DNA of 64,000 bases from Mytilus trossulus. Its lineage: Eukaryota; Mollusca; Bivalvia; Mytilida; Mytilidae. The translations under genes and the position numbers were made by a program. The stretch spans positions 11,525,916-11,589,915 of the forward strand of contig NC_086375.1 in NCBI RefSeq assembly GCF_036588685.1, given 5' to 3'. This document shows, in pieces, positions 49,101-59,575 of the stretch (position 1 is its first letter; each line of letters begins with the position of its first letter). Under the pieces are notes generated by a model, which searched no databases, was not told the origin of the DNA, and was given only the letters and a program-made list of their open reading frames with translations.

Positions 49101-50143
49101 TCTCAGAACAACCTACGGTCGCTCTGCCACCCATTATTACTTCACAAAAGAAATGGTCCACGGAAGTTGAATTCGTTTGATCCCTGGCTGCTTGCAAGTA
49201 GGGTTAAATTATCAAATGAAGTCGATGTTTAAATCAGATTTAAAAAATACCCCTTGAGACATCTTGATTAATGCAAAAAGGGAGCAGATAGGGGCAATCT
49301 CAAGCATAAGTCGAGGACAAAATAAAATCATCATGGCAAAAAACAGACAAACATTCAGAAAACCAAACATTTATCAAACTGAGCCCCGCTGAGAACAGTT
49401 AGATAAATTACTCCGTTAATCAGGGCTGACAAATATCTCTTGTTCACCTTGAAGACATCATCAGAATCATTAATCATCGATACGTGTAAATTTGATCTAC
49501 AAATTGACCGAAAGCAGACATTTGAAATGAATATATGGAGTTTGTTTTAAACTGACTGATTGTTTACTGTTTGCTTTTTGTCCAGTGACAAATGGTTCAT
49601 GCATATCAAGGACGATAACTAATTAACAATAAGTACAAAAGATCAGACCATGAAAAATGAGTGTAAATTGCATATGGAATAAATTAGCATTGCAACGGAC
49701 CCCTAAAAAAGTGGCTGCATGGGTTCTTATCGTATTGGAAACTTGGCATTCCGTCCCATTTTTTAACTGATGAGGCTGCATGTTTATACATCCCGTACAA
49801 TTAATCTTCATTACATACAACAGTATACGGGAAACTAAAGATTGCGAAGGATATAAACCCCATCGAGAACCTAAAAAACTAAGATAAGGAGTTCCCGCTC
49901 ATGCTCTAAGTGGTTATAAAGCCGCCAAATATACTCGTGGTTATCTGCATGTGCCAATTTTTAAAAAATTTTATTAGGTCAACGTTAGAAGGGAGATAAT
50001 TCAAATTGACGAAATAAAAAAAATTGTACTGAAATTTATTACGTCAATATCAGCCAATCAAATTGCTAGAAATTATCCTAAATCAGGACAAAGGAGTTTA
50101 TGTAATAATTTATTGTTATTATTTTTACAGGACATGGATATGA
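40195..50143 (+). CDS. Putative 48-codon upstream ORF in the TMEM86 leader (3 exons)
   Basis: Exon A (40195-40244) begins ATGACCAACAGCC and ends at AACAG/GTAAGT. Exon B (46738-46821) begins after TGCGCAG and ends at CAAAG/GTAAGT. Both junctions are phase 2, and the frame reads MTNSHGPGKLYIKSVN then LVVRIKDIVALALNSEA and MVISDSDIQ. Splicing to the TMEM86 exon at 50131 adds Arg-Thr-Trp-Ile and then TGA at 50141-50143. That stop overlaps the third and fourth methionine codons of TMEM86. Two open exons with matching phases and strong donors argue for real transcription. I do not recognise the peptide. Alternatives: it is the start of a separate gene with further exons, or the exons are chance. 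Confidence 0.4.
41647..42449 (+). pseudogene. Penelope-like reverse transcriptase fragment, catalytic Asp lost
   Basis: An open frame of about 265 codons matches the RT module of a widespread bivalve element: IGIPMGTNCAPLIADLF, then FLYLDAILALNND where the family has YIDDVLSLNN, then IYDKRDDFSFPIVN and YGVYISQLVRFA. The second catalytic aspartate is Ala, so the copy is inactive, and it lacks the 5' part with RT motif A. A 3' tail follows to about 43140 and resembles 62100-62650. Assignment to Penelope-like elements rests on the LYTNI-type motif A seen in the related copy near 44870 and is moderately sure. Confidence 0.7.
42450..44640. other. Repeats between two Penelope-like fragments
   Basis: To about 43140 is the tail of the first RT copy. 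From 43150 to 43840 a repeat with CTATGAGTTATGCCC is present in two units, relatives of 41280-41480 on the other side of the RT copy, ending in GGACGGACGGACGGAC. At 44280-44580 is a copy of the AAGTCAGGAATCAG / GTTGTCTCATTGGCA family. Confidence 0.4.
44680..45715 (+). pseudogene. Penelope-like reverse transcriptase, broken by stop and frameshift
   Basis: The copy carries RT motif A as FDFTSLYTNI (about 44845-44875), then a stop at 44917-44919, then the core with VGIPMETNCAPLLADLF and an intact YIDDVLSLNN. The frame shifts near 45380 and resumes at 45401 with KIYDKRDDFSFPIVNFPF, YGVYISQLIRYSRA and FYGRHHKLVDRYA, ending at 45715. The GTN to ETN change and the breaks mark it as dead. A non-coding tail with AGCAGGATCTGCTTACCC continues to about 46010. 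Confidence 0.75.
45716..46010 (+). mobile_element. 3' tail of Penelope-like element
   Basis: The tail contains GGAGCAGGATCTGCTTACCC, a T-rich stretch and GTTTGACTGTCCCTTTGGTA. The same sequence types recur at 53200-53425, 58880-59120, 59230-59480 and 63780-64000, and in reverse at 33290-33390 and 54330-54560. The tail marks the 3' end of the retroelement fragment at 44680-45715. Confidence 0.7.
46822..50130 (+). other. Putative TMEM86 last intron; repeats only
   Basis: No recognisable coding sequence lies here. Two members of a dispersed family with the signature GTCCAGTGNCAAAT are at about 47480-47600 and 49580-49820; a third is near 3580. A 136-residue minus-strand open frame at 47508-47918 overlaps the first and resembles no protein I know. 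The remainder is unique-looking AT-rich DNA. Confidence 0.4.
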
Positions 50144-50829
50144 TGAAGACGAAGCTGTTAGGATACCTGCCTAAACCTACACTATACCCCTTCTATGGGA
50201 CACTTCTTTTATACTTCGTGTTATACCAGCCCTTTATAGGGTATCCTCCTATAACATTCTTCGCCGCATTCTTTAAAATCCTTCCAGTATTGTCGTTGGC
50301 ATATTTTGTGCGGTCCACCGTCAAAGGAAAATTGTCTGCACTTATGGACAATGACTATAAGAAATTCATTTTCATTGGATTACTAACATCCAGTCTGGGA
50401 GACGCATTTTTAGTGGCTCGTACCGCTCTCTTCATTCCAGGTATGCTGGTCTTTGGTGTTGCGCATTTGTTCTATATCTTGGCCTTCGAACCGTCCAGTG
50501 GCAAAAGCAGATTACAGAATTTGTATATTTTAGGATATTTAGCTCTTGCAGTGACATTGCACGCAGACATTGATAGTTTTATAATGTTTTGTCTTGTGAT
50601 GATATATATGACATTGATCCTTGTGATGTCTTGGAGAGCGACAAATACATACGAAAGAACAAAAACATTTCCGGCACTGGCTGCATGTGTCGGTAGCATG
50701 TTGTTTATTTTCTCAGATTTCCTGATAGCAGTTGACAAATGGAAATTTTCCGTACCATTTACACAGTTTTTTGTGATGATAACTTATTATTCTGCACAAT
50801 TCTTTCTTGCTTTGAGTACAGATAGATAG
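50134..50829 (+). CDS. TMEM86: TMEM86/YhhN-family lysoplasmalogenase
   Basis: TMEM86 proteins hydrolyse the vinyl-ether bond of lysoplasmalogens in the ER membrane. This frame is 231 aa with about eight hydrophobic segments. It carries the family landmarks FFKILPVLSLAYFV, GLLTSSLGDAFLVAR, FIPGMLVFGVAHLFYILAF, MSWRAT and MLFIFSDFLIAVDKWKF; the Asp residues in SLGDAF and FSDFLIA are the conserved acidic pair. The coding sequence lies in one exon whose acceptor TTTTTACAG ends at 50130; the first ATG in the exon is used, with two more in-frame Met codons at 50140 and 50143. Length agrees with human TMEM86A and TMEM86B (about 225-240 aa); I cannot tell which is closer. An AATAAA follows at 50947-50952. 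Confidence 0.92.
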   Translation: MDMMKTKLLGYLPKPTLYPFYGTLLLYFVLYQPFIGYPPITFFAAFFKILPVLSLAYFVRSTVKGKLSALMDNDYKKFIFIGLLTSSLGDAFLVARTALFIPGMLVFGVAHLFYILAFEPSSGKSRLQNLYILGYLALAVTLHADIDSFIMFCLVMIYMTLILVMSWRATNTYERTKTFPALAACVGSMLFIFSDFLIAVDKWKFSVPFTQFFVMITYYSAQFFLALSTDR

Positions 50830-51989
50830 TTCTAAAATATAAAAGCTTATAATACAGACAATCATAAACAAATTTCAAAATAATACTTATACCTTTATGT
50901 TAGCTTTTTATTACATCATGATATGTAGCTTTATACATGTTATAACAATAAAATTAAGTGAAATACATTATATTTATTATGACAGCAGACACTTGTCTTG
51001 CTGATAACAAGGAAAAGTCGACAGAAGCACATGCAAGATATCAGATGTATATGTTCTTCGTAGGTATAATGTAAAAATATGATACCGATTCTATAGAGCA
51101 CATGATAAGTGATTCTGGTAGAACCTTCATTGAGTACATTTGGGTCAAAAGAAATTGTGGATTTACATGTACATGTTACGTTAAATGCATAACAAACGAA
51201 CCATATTATAGTAACAAAAGCTAATCAGAACACCCAAAGTTGTCTAAATAAATTATATAAATACTCATATCAGGGTTAAAATATTATACGCTAGACGTGC
51301 GTTTCATCTACAAAAGACTCATCAGTAAAGCTCGAATGAAAAAGGTTAAAACTGTAAAATAAAGCACGAATTTAAATATATATATAGTATTGAGGACACA
51401 CAATTCCAACAGGTTTTTGCCAAATCCAGCTAAGGTAATCTTCTCGGACATTTGAAGTTTTTTAAACAGTTGATTAATAATTATGGCCATATCAATAATA
51501 ATTAATGTTAAGACATAAGTGCTGACTACCCAGCTTGTGGTACCCTCGGGGAGGTATCACCCGCAAACATAAGCATCTACCTTTTGGTTGTAGATAAACT
51601 CTTTGTCCATTCGTTTGATTTTTTTTATCATTTGATTTTGCCATTGTCTTTTGATTAGGGACTTTCCGTTTTGAATTTCCTCGGAGTTCAGTATTTTTTC
51701 ATCAGTGCAATCTTTGTTAGAGATAGTCGTAGCCTTTGTTTTGATGAGTTCTTTTTTTTAAACGGATGTGGAATTTGGGAGGCAGTAGATCTTTAAAATT
51801 TAAATACGACATAAAGGAAAAAAAACCCCAGCAAATGTTTTTTTTCGCCATCTATTCTTAAATATCAAATCATAATAATTAAGTTCTGGAAAATTGAACA
51901 AATTGAGATGTCCCATGGTTCTTTCTACTATTAAAACTCTACATGAAAAATGAATGAATTGAAATGTTTACAGACTTCAGAATTCGTTT

Positions 51990-52104
51990 ATGAGCACAGG
52001 CACTTGTTTCTATGCATACGAAGGTCGGCTATCCATATAAATAGAAGTTTTTTGGATAGTTGACCTTCGTATGGATAGAAACAAGTGTCTGTGTTTATGT
52101 GCCT
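51990..52104. repeat. Near-perfect foldback hairpin, arms about 45 bp
   Basis: GCACAGGCACTTGTTTCTAT to GGCTATCCAT pairs with ATGGATAG-type sequence through GAAACAAGTGTCTGTGTTTA, with a loop of about 20 nt (ATAAATAGAAGTTTTTTGG). Both arms contain ACGAAGGTC or its complement. It could be a miniature foldback element or a transcribed hairpin. Confidence 0.75.
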
Positions 52105-53174
52105 ATTTTCATATTTCGGATGCAAAAGTAATTTTCAATAGATTTGACAAGAATGCAGACACATTTGGAATAAATCATTGAACATGCATAGTTATATGTT
52201 AGTTTCATCGCCGTGCAAGTTAGAAAATAAGAAAATTTCGTATAGTCAATAGAAAAGCAAGTGAACTTTCCATGACCTGAACTGTTACCTCATGCCATGA
52301 CGACTATTTAAACCAGAAGTCTTAATATTTATATCCAGATTATTATTAAACTGACTGATCAGATTAGTAAATCAATAGTGTGAATATACACCCAAAGGAA
52401 AGCACTAACGGAAATTATGATAGAGAATCAAGGTATAATTTACGGTCGGCAGCTTTCAATTTCATAGGAAAAGATGAAATGTGTGAAAAACATGTATTTG
52501 AAAGTATCATCAGCAATACATAATTATTAGTGATTTTTTCCCATATATTCAGACAAAAATGAGTTTTCATTAGAATAGAACTGAAACAACAACCACAACA
52601 TGAATAAGAAGAAAAAAAGGAGGAGGTATAAATACATAATACTGCCAATGATATTAGACAACAAGATGACCAAAAAGAAATATGGAGAAAAGACAATATT
52701 TAGTCCACAAAACACTTCACTGAAAAATAAAAAATTGGCGGAACATGAACCCCAACAAAAACCTTGCATATACGTCGCCCGAAAACCTGTTGATACAGTA
52801 AACGAACGCAAGATACTTGGATTTAATCACAAGAGTATGCTATCATTTTGGCTAAACATTGGCGGGTCAATATTATATTTGGACTACTAGTAAATAATTT
52901 GATCTTAAGAATAAAACTAAAGGCTTTACACCATTTAAGTAAAAAGTAGTTTGTAGTTTCACAAGATTATGTTTTTTTAAGTCTTTAAGCTTTAAATTGA
53001 GGGCCACAAGCAGTGTTTAGAACAATCAATTGTTTTTTTTACATCCTCACTAAGTACTTAGTTTAAAAATGTCATTTGCTGCTGTTAAGACTCGTTATCC
53101 AACTTCGACCTTACTGGAGATCAAGGAGCATATATTGTCTGGCAAACGAATGTGCTTTATCAAACATGACTACA

Positions 53175-53425
53175 CGTGACCTTCAAAATTATATTTATTA
53201 CTTGGTTTGTGCTAACATGAGCAACCGTGATGACGGGTGCCACATGTGGAGCAGGTATTTGTCTGCTCTTGCCCGAGTTCAGCCCCTTTTTTTGGTGGGG
53301 GTTTGTGTTGCTTACTCTTTAGATGTGTTTTGTTTACTATTATTTATCTGTTGGTCTTTATCTCTTTTAACCATTGCGTTTACACTTTACTTTCGACTTA
53401 TGAGTTTGAATGTCTCCTGGTCTTT
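53175..53425 (+). mobile_element. Solo 3' tail of Penelope-like element
   Basis: The segment matches the tail described at 45716-46010, with GGTGCCACATGTGGAGCAGG and a T-rich stretch, but no RT sequence precedes it. The small frames here are by-products of the repeat. Confidence 0.55.
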
Positions 53426-54329
53426 CGCCTCTCTGTTAATATATATTTTTAAAACTGTTTTATAATACCTTTCTGGCCGAAACGAATTTCCTTTTAGCCA
53501 AATTGTTACACCAATTAGCTCAAACGTTGATCTGCCAAAAAAGACAATAGGTGTTAACTTGGTTATTTTTAAATTGATTTTCGTTTGCCTAACCTCACGT
53601 TGCAAATTTCATATATAGTGTGACCATGAGTACAACAAATTTGTTCTTCAAAATTGGTCGATCGAATGAAAGTGTGTAAATATAGACTGTCATTTAAAAA
53701 AAAGTTGGCCTGTGACAAAAGTTTTAAAGCAATATGCTACAAACGGACCAGTCAAAAAATCTATAAAAATAAGAAGATGTGGTCTTTTTGTTCTTTATTT
53801 ATCTTTTAAATTTGATATATAAACCATTACTGATTAGTCAATATTTGGTAATACTTGTATTCTTTTGGTGTGGCTCGGTACTTATGCATCCCACCAATGT
53901 GTTGTTGTGTTGTGGTCGTATTTTGTATACTTGTCTTTCAATTTTGCCTAATTGCTTTGTCTATATGATTATCTGTTTAAAGAATAAGATTACAACAAAC
54001 TGTTCTCCCTTTTTAACACGTTTACCTATTATATAAAAAAGAAGATGTGGTATGATTGCCAATGATACAATTGTCTACATGAGACCTAAATTAGTAACGG
54101 CCTCATATACATGTCTAGTTTTTTTTCACATATCGTTGTCAATATAATGGAATTTATGCGACTGTCTGTTGTTTCGGAATAAACGTTTGGAACAATGCTG
54201 ATATTTCCGACGTTGAATAATTAAACCGAAGTGCGTGATGTAGCAAATGTAACAAGACTGTTAAAGATCACTTTGAACCAAATAAAATTACATAACTATC
54301 ACAGTCCCTTATTGGTTGTGTGTTTGTCT

Positions 54330-55010
54330 TTTTCACTATTTGCCAAGTAAAAATGACAAATTATTGTACACAAAACTTAACATAGAAAACTAAATACCAA
54401 ACAACATGAACCCCATTTAGAACTTGGTATGCTCTTATGTGCTCTGTTAGGTTAAGCAGACCCTGATCCACATTTGGTAATCGTCGTGGTGCTCCATTTA
54501 GTACAAACCCGTTAACAAGTCTTAACTTGGTAGGTCATATTCGTGAAAAGGGGACAATATTGTAGTTACGACAATAGGAACTTATCCGCTAGATCTATGA
54601 AACGGATATTCCATTACGGCCAACCATCTCGTAATGGCGTCTGTAAAAATCACAATTTGAAACTCTTTGTTTAAAAGCTTCCTAGTGACCATTTAATCAT
54701 TGTATTTAGTTATCATGCGATTAACGTTTAACGACTGATTAAAATTAATCATATGATTAGTTTAATCACATGTTGAACAACAAACTCCAGAAACCATCTA
54801 TCAAGGAAATCATTATTGGAAATACGAGCCCGTGAATATCGTATCAATTGGGAGATATATACTTCGTATACAGGCGCTACTGGAATGTTTCTACATAGAA
54901 AAGGAAAGTTTACAATTGAGAAGCTTAAAAAGTCTCTTGTGTCGTAATTTTTTTTTTCAACCGACCCTCGTTGACAATTTCTAGATTGTATCTTCTTTAA
55001 TATAAAAACG
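54330..55010 (-). mobile_element. Penelope-like fragment: RT C-terminal part plus 3' tail
   Basis: On the minus strand, the frame at about 54800-54960 reads FSIVNFPFLCRNIPVAP and YISQLIRYSRARIS, homologous to the RT C-terminal part of the 44.7 kb copy. The 3' tail follows in the same orientation down to about 54330. The fragment is 5'-truncated and degraded. Confidence 0.65.
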
Positions 55011-55683
55011 AGAAGATATGGTATAATGTTCATGAAACAGCTCTCCACCAGAAACAAAACGACGTACAAGTTCAGCAACTATAGCTTTCCGTTCGACCTT
55101 CAACCAAAAACGAAAGCCAAACCGCTTAACAAGCACAGCTTACTGTTCTGTTTTTGTCTATTGCCTCTTAACCTCCCAATATTGTATTTTCCCCCTCCTA
55201 CCATTTTCGTTTGACTTTTTCATTTGCTATCAAAGACCCATATTTATTTATTAGATTTTGTTTCACTTTTTTTCCTATCGTTTCTTATGTCAAATTGTCA
55301 ATACGTTTGTGTGGATATAAAAATATATATAATCTGTCAGGAACTATTACCAAGATTTATTAATTTCTGCAGACTGATTTGTAGTAGCACCTACCCGATT
55401 ACATATTTTTGAATTCACCTGTCTTTCAAATAACCATTCAATATCTAAATATGACACATAGGAAAGTCCCCCCACCCCCTTTTAGTAAAAGTCGTTTAGA
55501 AAAATATTTTATGCTTAACGCGTTGTTTGGTGCAATGGTAATAAGTTATAAAATGTGCCAGGCTTATGCTTTAATATGCTAAGCGCGTTTCGTCTACATT
55601 AGACTCATCAGTGACGCTCAAATCAAAATTGTTAGAAAGTCAAATACGCACAAAGTTGAAGAGAAATGAGGACCGAAATTCCT

Positions 55684-56312
55684 CCGCTAGCCAAGGGTTC
55701 CGATCCACTCCCGCTGTCTTCACCCTTGGCGGATTGAGATAACATTTGTGATAACAATGTTGCGCCATCTATCGGAAGATAAAAATCACGCCAATTCCGA
55801 ATACAGTAGTCTTGACCAATGGTAGCACTTGCACTCTTCAATTTGGAGGTGAAAACACGGTAGCGTCTAGATTCTACACACTTGGTAAAGCCAGAAATGA
55901 AAGCATACGTCAACATTCATGCATTTGTGCATGGAACATACACAGGAACTTCTATTTGTTGATTAAAAACATTCAAGTTTTCACTAAATATAGTCGTATG
56001 TTTAAGGATGTAAAGGCTTGTTGCACAAAGAACACGGGGCAATTTTTTACAAACACTTTCTACATTTTCACGTGATCATGTTATAGGCGCATTTTGATTT
56101 GATGCAGCGAGTTTTGACTGCAATCAATAAAAATCCTTACCTTGTGTCTCCGAAATTTTATCTCAATCCGCCAAGGGTGAAGAGAGCGCGAGTGGATCGT
56201 AACCCTTGGCTAGCGAAGATGTGAAGAGAGCGGGAGTGGATCGTAACCCTTGGCTAGCGAAGATGTGAAGAGAGCGGGAGTGAATCGTAACCCTTGGCTA
56301 GCGAAGATGTGT
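55684..56312. mobile_element. Inverted-repeat element whose right end became a minisatellite
   Basis: The left end CGCTAGCCAAGGGTTCCGAT continues to CACCCTTGGCGGATTGAGAT (55684-55740), and its inverse is at 56160-56216. Immediately outside the right end, a 44 bp part of the terminal repeat (GAAGAGAGCGGGAGTGGATC to GGCTAGCGAAGATGT) is repeated twice more to 56312. No transposase frame was seen. Confidence 0.75.
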
Positions 56313-56439
56313 CAAATACGGTTTAGTTAATATATGCCTTGGCGAAGACAATCTTTATTCTTTCGAATAATTCATACCTTTGCAAACAGTAAATTTATAA
56401 AAATGACTATATAATTGATATGCATGTCAACACCGAAGT

Positions 56440-58485
56440 GGTGACTACTGGGCCGGTGATACATTCGAAGACGAAACGTCCATCAGCAGTGCCATCGAAC
56501 CAGTGGCGTACATAGTTATCAAAGGTACCAGGATAATGATTTTATACGCGAGACGCGCATTTTGTCTACATTAAGACTTAGTGACGCTCAGATCGAAATA
56601 GGTAGAAAGCCAATCAAGTAAAAGTTGAAGAACTTTGAGGACCCAAATTTTAAATAAGATTGATGAATATTTTTGTTAACAGCAAATCGTGATTTTCTTC
56701 AGTTTTACTTCATTATATTATTCGATCCTATTGTTAAGTGTCGGCTTATTTTGTGGATCGATCCTTACAATTTCAATGAACAGTCTTCATTTAAAAGGTG
56801 AACTTCATGTTCATATGATTAAGATGTTTTTAGGCTTTTGAGAAATTTTTGTATACCCAAACTCGAGGAGCTGCATCTAAAAATTGTCAAAAATTATTAA
56901 ATATAATTATATTATACTCTCATATAACTTCTATATTAAATTGCGATTGGTCGCCTGACACAAATGAAGAAACCGCTATTGTATACTTGTCATCAAATCT
57001 AATCATAAACAGACATTCTTTGCATTTTTTTAGTAATCTGTTATAATTTTTTTTGGTAAAAAAAATGACAAAAATATCGAAATTAACGGAAGTTTTAAAC
57101 GGAGAGTTTTTTTTTATCAAATTTTATAATCAGAATCACAAACATGAAACAACTGGTAAACAACTGTCATATTCTTGATTTTGTAAAGTCATTTCCTTAT
57201 GTTAAAATGATAAATTGAACCTGGTTTGATAGCTAGCTAAACCCTTCACCAATTAAACCAAATTAAGCAAATGGTAATGCATAAAGTCAACAGTAGTATA
57301 CCGCTGTTCGAAAGTAATAACTCGATTGAGAGAAAACAAATCATGGTTACAAACTAAAACTGAGGGCAACACATCAACTATAAGATTTGAACATAGCTTA
57401 TATACTTTTTATATAAACAAGCACATATACACATTTGTATTAAGGTGCTAGCTGAATCTTAACTCCAGATGCGGGATTTTCTAGGTGGCTTTTGGCTGTA
57501 TTCTGCTCCTTTATCGGGTTGTTGTCTTTTGGCATATTGCCCATTTCCATTCTAAATTTTAAGAGTTGCAATTTGTGTCAATATTCAGCAAGCTAGAGGA
57601 AGTCGAAGTATATTCAATTATAAAGTTGTACAAGGATACATAACGGCAACAGTAGTATACCGCTGTTCTAAATTCATAAATCGATTTAGAAAAAAAAACA
57701 AATCTGGGTTACAAACTAAAACTGAGGGAATAATATCAAATATAAGAGGAGAACTACGATAAACAGAAACACAACACTTAAATGTAACACACAGAGAAAC
57801 GAACTATAATATAAAAATGGCCATTTTCCCGACTTGGTACAGAACATTTCAAGAAAAAAATGGTTGGGTTTAACCTGGTCTTGTGTCTAGCAAAACCTGC
57901 CGCTCTATGACAGTGTTAAATATAACATTAAACTGACAACATTACATGACAGGACTACAATACAAATAAATTGGTGAACATATAGGACAGAGAAACACAC
58001 AAATAATAGCTAACAAAATGTACCAGGTTTATAATCCAATATGCCAGACGAACGTGCGTTTCGTCTACACAAGACTTATCAGTGACGGTCAGATAAAAAA
58101 GTTCGAAAGTCAAAACAAGTACAAAGTAGAAGATCATTAATGACAAAATGTTTCAAACAAAGTGCCTCATGCGGATAAGGTTTTCTGCCTGGGATTAGAA
58201 CATATTTAGTATTAAGAATAATTCATACTTTTGCAAACAGTAAAATTATAAAAATGACTATATAATAGATATACATGATAACTCCGAAGTGGTGACTAGC
58301 TACAGAATAAAAACGAATACATAAAACAACCTGTACATAAAAAGTAACAGCAATATTAGCCGAAGAGGTTGGCGCACACAGTGACGTCATATTTGAATTT
58401 CTAAAATTTTCCAAAAATATAGGATAGAATTAGGATATAATTCAAGACTGGCCAGTGGGTTATTCAATGATATTCAATACAACAA
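56440..58485. other. Repeat-rich intergenic DNA
   Basis: The AGTAGTATACCGCTGTTC family occurs at 57292-57430 and 57646-57960, and again at 60711-60870; a related piece is in CCNK intron 1 near 26630-26860. Copies of the CGTTTCGTCTACA repeat are at about 56540-56640 and 58030-58130. No gene was recognised. Confidence 0.4.
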
Positions 58486-59575
58486 ACACAATTAAGTCTG
58501 TCTCATATCTTGACCTACATCTCAAAATCGACAATAAGGGTCGGTTGAAAACAAAACTTTACGACATACGAGATGGATTTCAGCTTCCCAATTGTAAACT
58601 TTCCATTTCTATGTAGCAATATTCCAGCAGCGCCGGCATACGGAGTATGTATCTGCCCGTTGATACTAAATTCCCGCGCTTGTATTTTCTATCATGATGT
58701 CTCCGATAGAGGGTTGCTGTTCACAAGGAAGCTATCAAACAAAGAGTTTGAAAATCATCCCTTCGTAAATTTTACGGACGCCATCACGAGTTCGTTGACC
58801 GTTATGGAATAAACCTTTCACAGATGATATCGGATATGTTTCCTACGTCGTAACTACAATCCCCTTCCCTTGTCATGATTGTGACCTTCCGAATCAGACT
58901 ATTTACCGGGTTGGTAATAAAGTGAGCAACACGACGGGTGCAACATCTGGAGCAGGATCCGGTTACCTTTCCGGAGCACCTGGGATCACCCCCAGTTTTT
59001 TTTATAGGGTTCATGTTGTTCAGTCTTTAGTTTTTTGTGTTGTTTCTTATGTACTATTATTTGGTGTTTGTTTTTTTTAATTTTTAGCCATGGCGTGTCA
59101 GTTTATTTTCGATTTATAAGTTTGACTGTTCCTAAGGGTAAGTGTTTTTCTATAGAGGGGTATGATTTTGAAATTGGATAATTTAGCTTTATAATGTTTA
59201 GTTATATAATGTAGGCAATTTTTATGTCTTCAGGCAATTTACCGGGTTTGTTATAAAATGAGAAACACGACGGTTGCCACATGTGGTGCAGGATCCGCTT
59301 ACCTTTTACGGAGCACCTGGGATCACCCCCAGTTTTTTGTGGGGTTCATGTTGTTCAGTCTTTAGTTTTGTGTGTTGTTTCTTATAAATGAACTATTATT
59401 GTCTGTTTGTCTTTTTAATTTTTAGCCATGTCGTATTCAGTTTATTGTCGATTTACAAGTTTCACTGTTCCTAAGGGTAAGTGTTTTTCTATAGAAGGGA
59501 ATGATTTTGAAATTGGATAATTTAGCTTTATAATGCGTAGTTATATAATGTAGGCAATGTTTACATCTTCCGTGC
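58486..59575 (+). mobile_element. Penelope-like fragment with tandemly duplicated tail
   Basis: The RT C-terminal region (about 58500-58850) reads FSFPIVNFPFLCSNIPAAP and YGVCICPLILNSRA, with frameshifts. The 3' tail then occurs twice in tandem (about 58890-59225 and 59230-59575); each unit ends in CCTAAGGGTAAGTGTTTTTC and an identical AT-rich stretch. The copy is 5'-truncated and non-coding. Confidence 0.65.

Larger units (their letters stand above)
50830..55550. other. Repeat-rich intergenic DNA
   Basis: At 51280-51350 is a copy of a family with GCGTTTCATCTACAAAAGACTC; others with GTTTCGTCTACA lie at 55585, 56550 and 58050. At 52600-52890 an unassigned Lys-rich 96-codon frame (KKKKRRRYKYI at its start) shows no splice support. 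The other elements are listed separately. Confidence 0.35.

Noticed and set aside
53076-53465. 129-codon plus-strand frame with hydrophobic stretches
   Set aside because: Most of it is the T-rich Penelope-like 3' tail, whose T-rich strand mimics membrane segments.
55632-55916. 94-codon minus-strand frame
   Set aside because: Half of it is the terminal inverted repeat of the 55684 element; no family resemblance.
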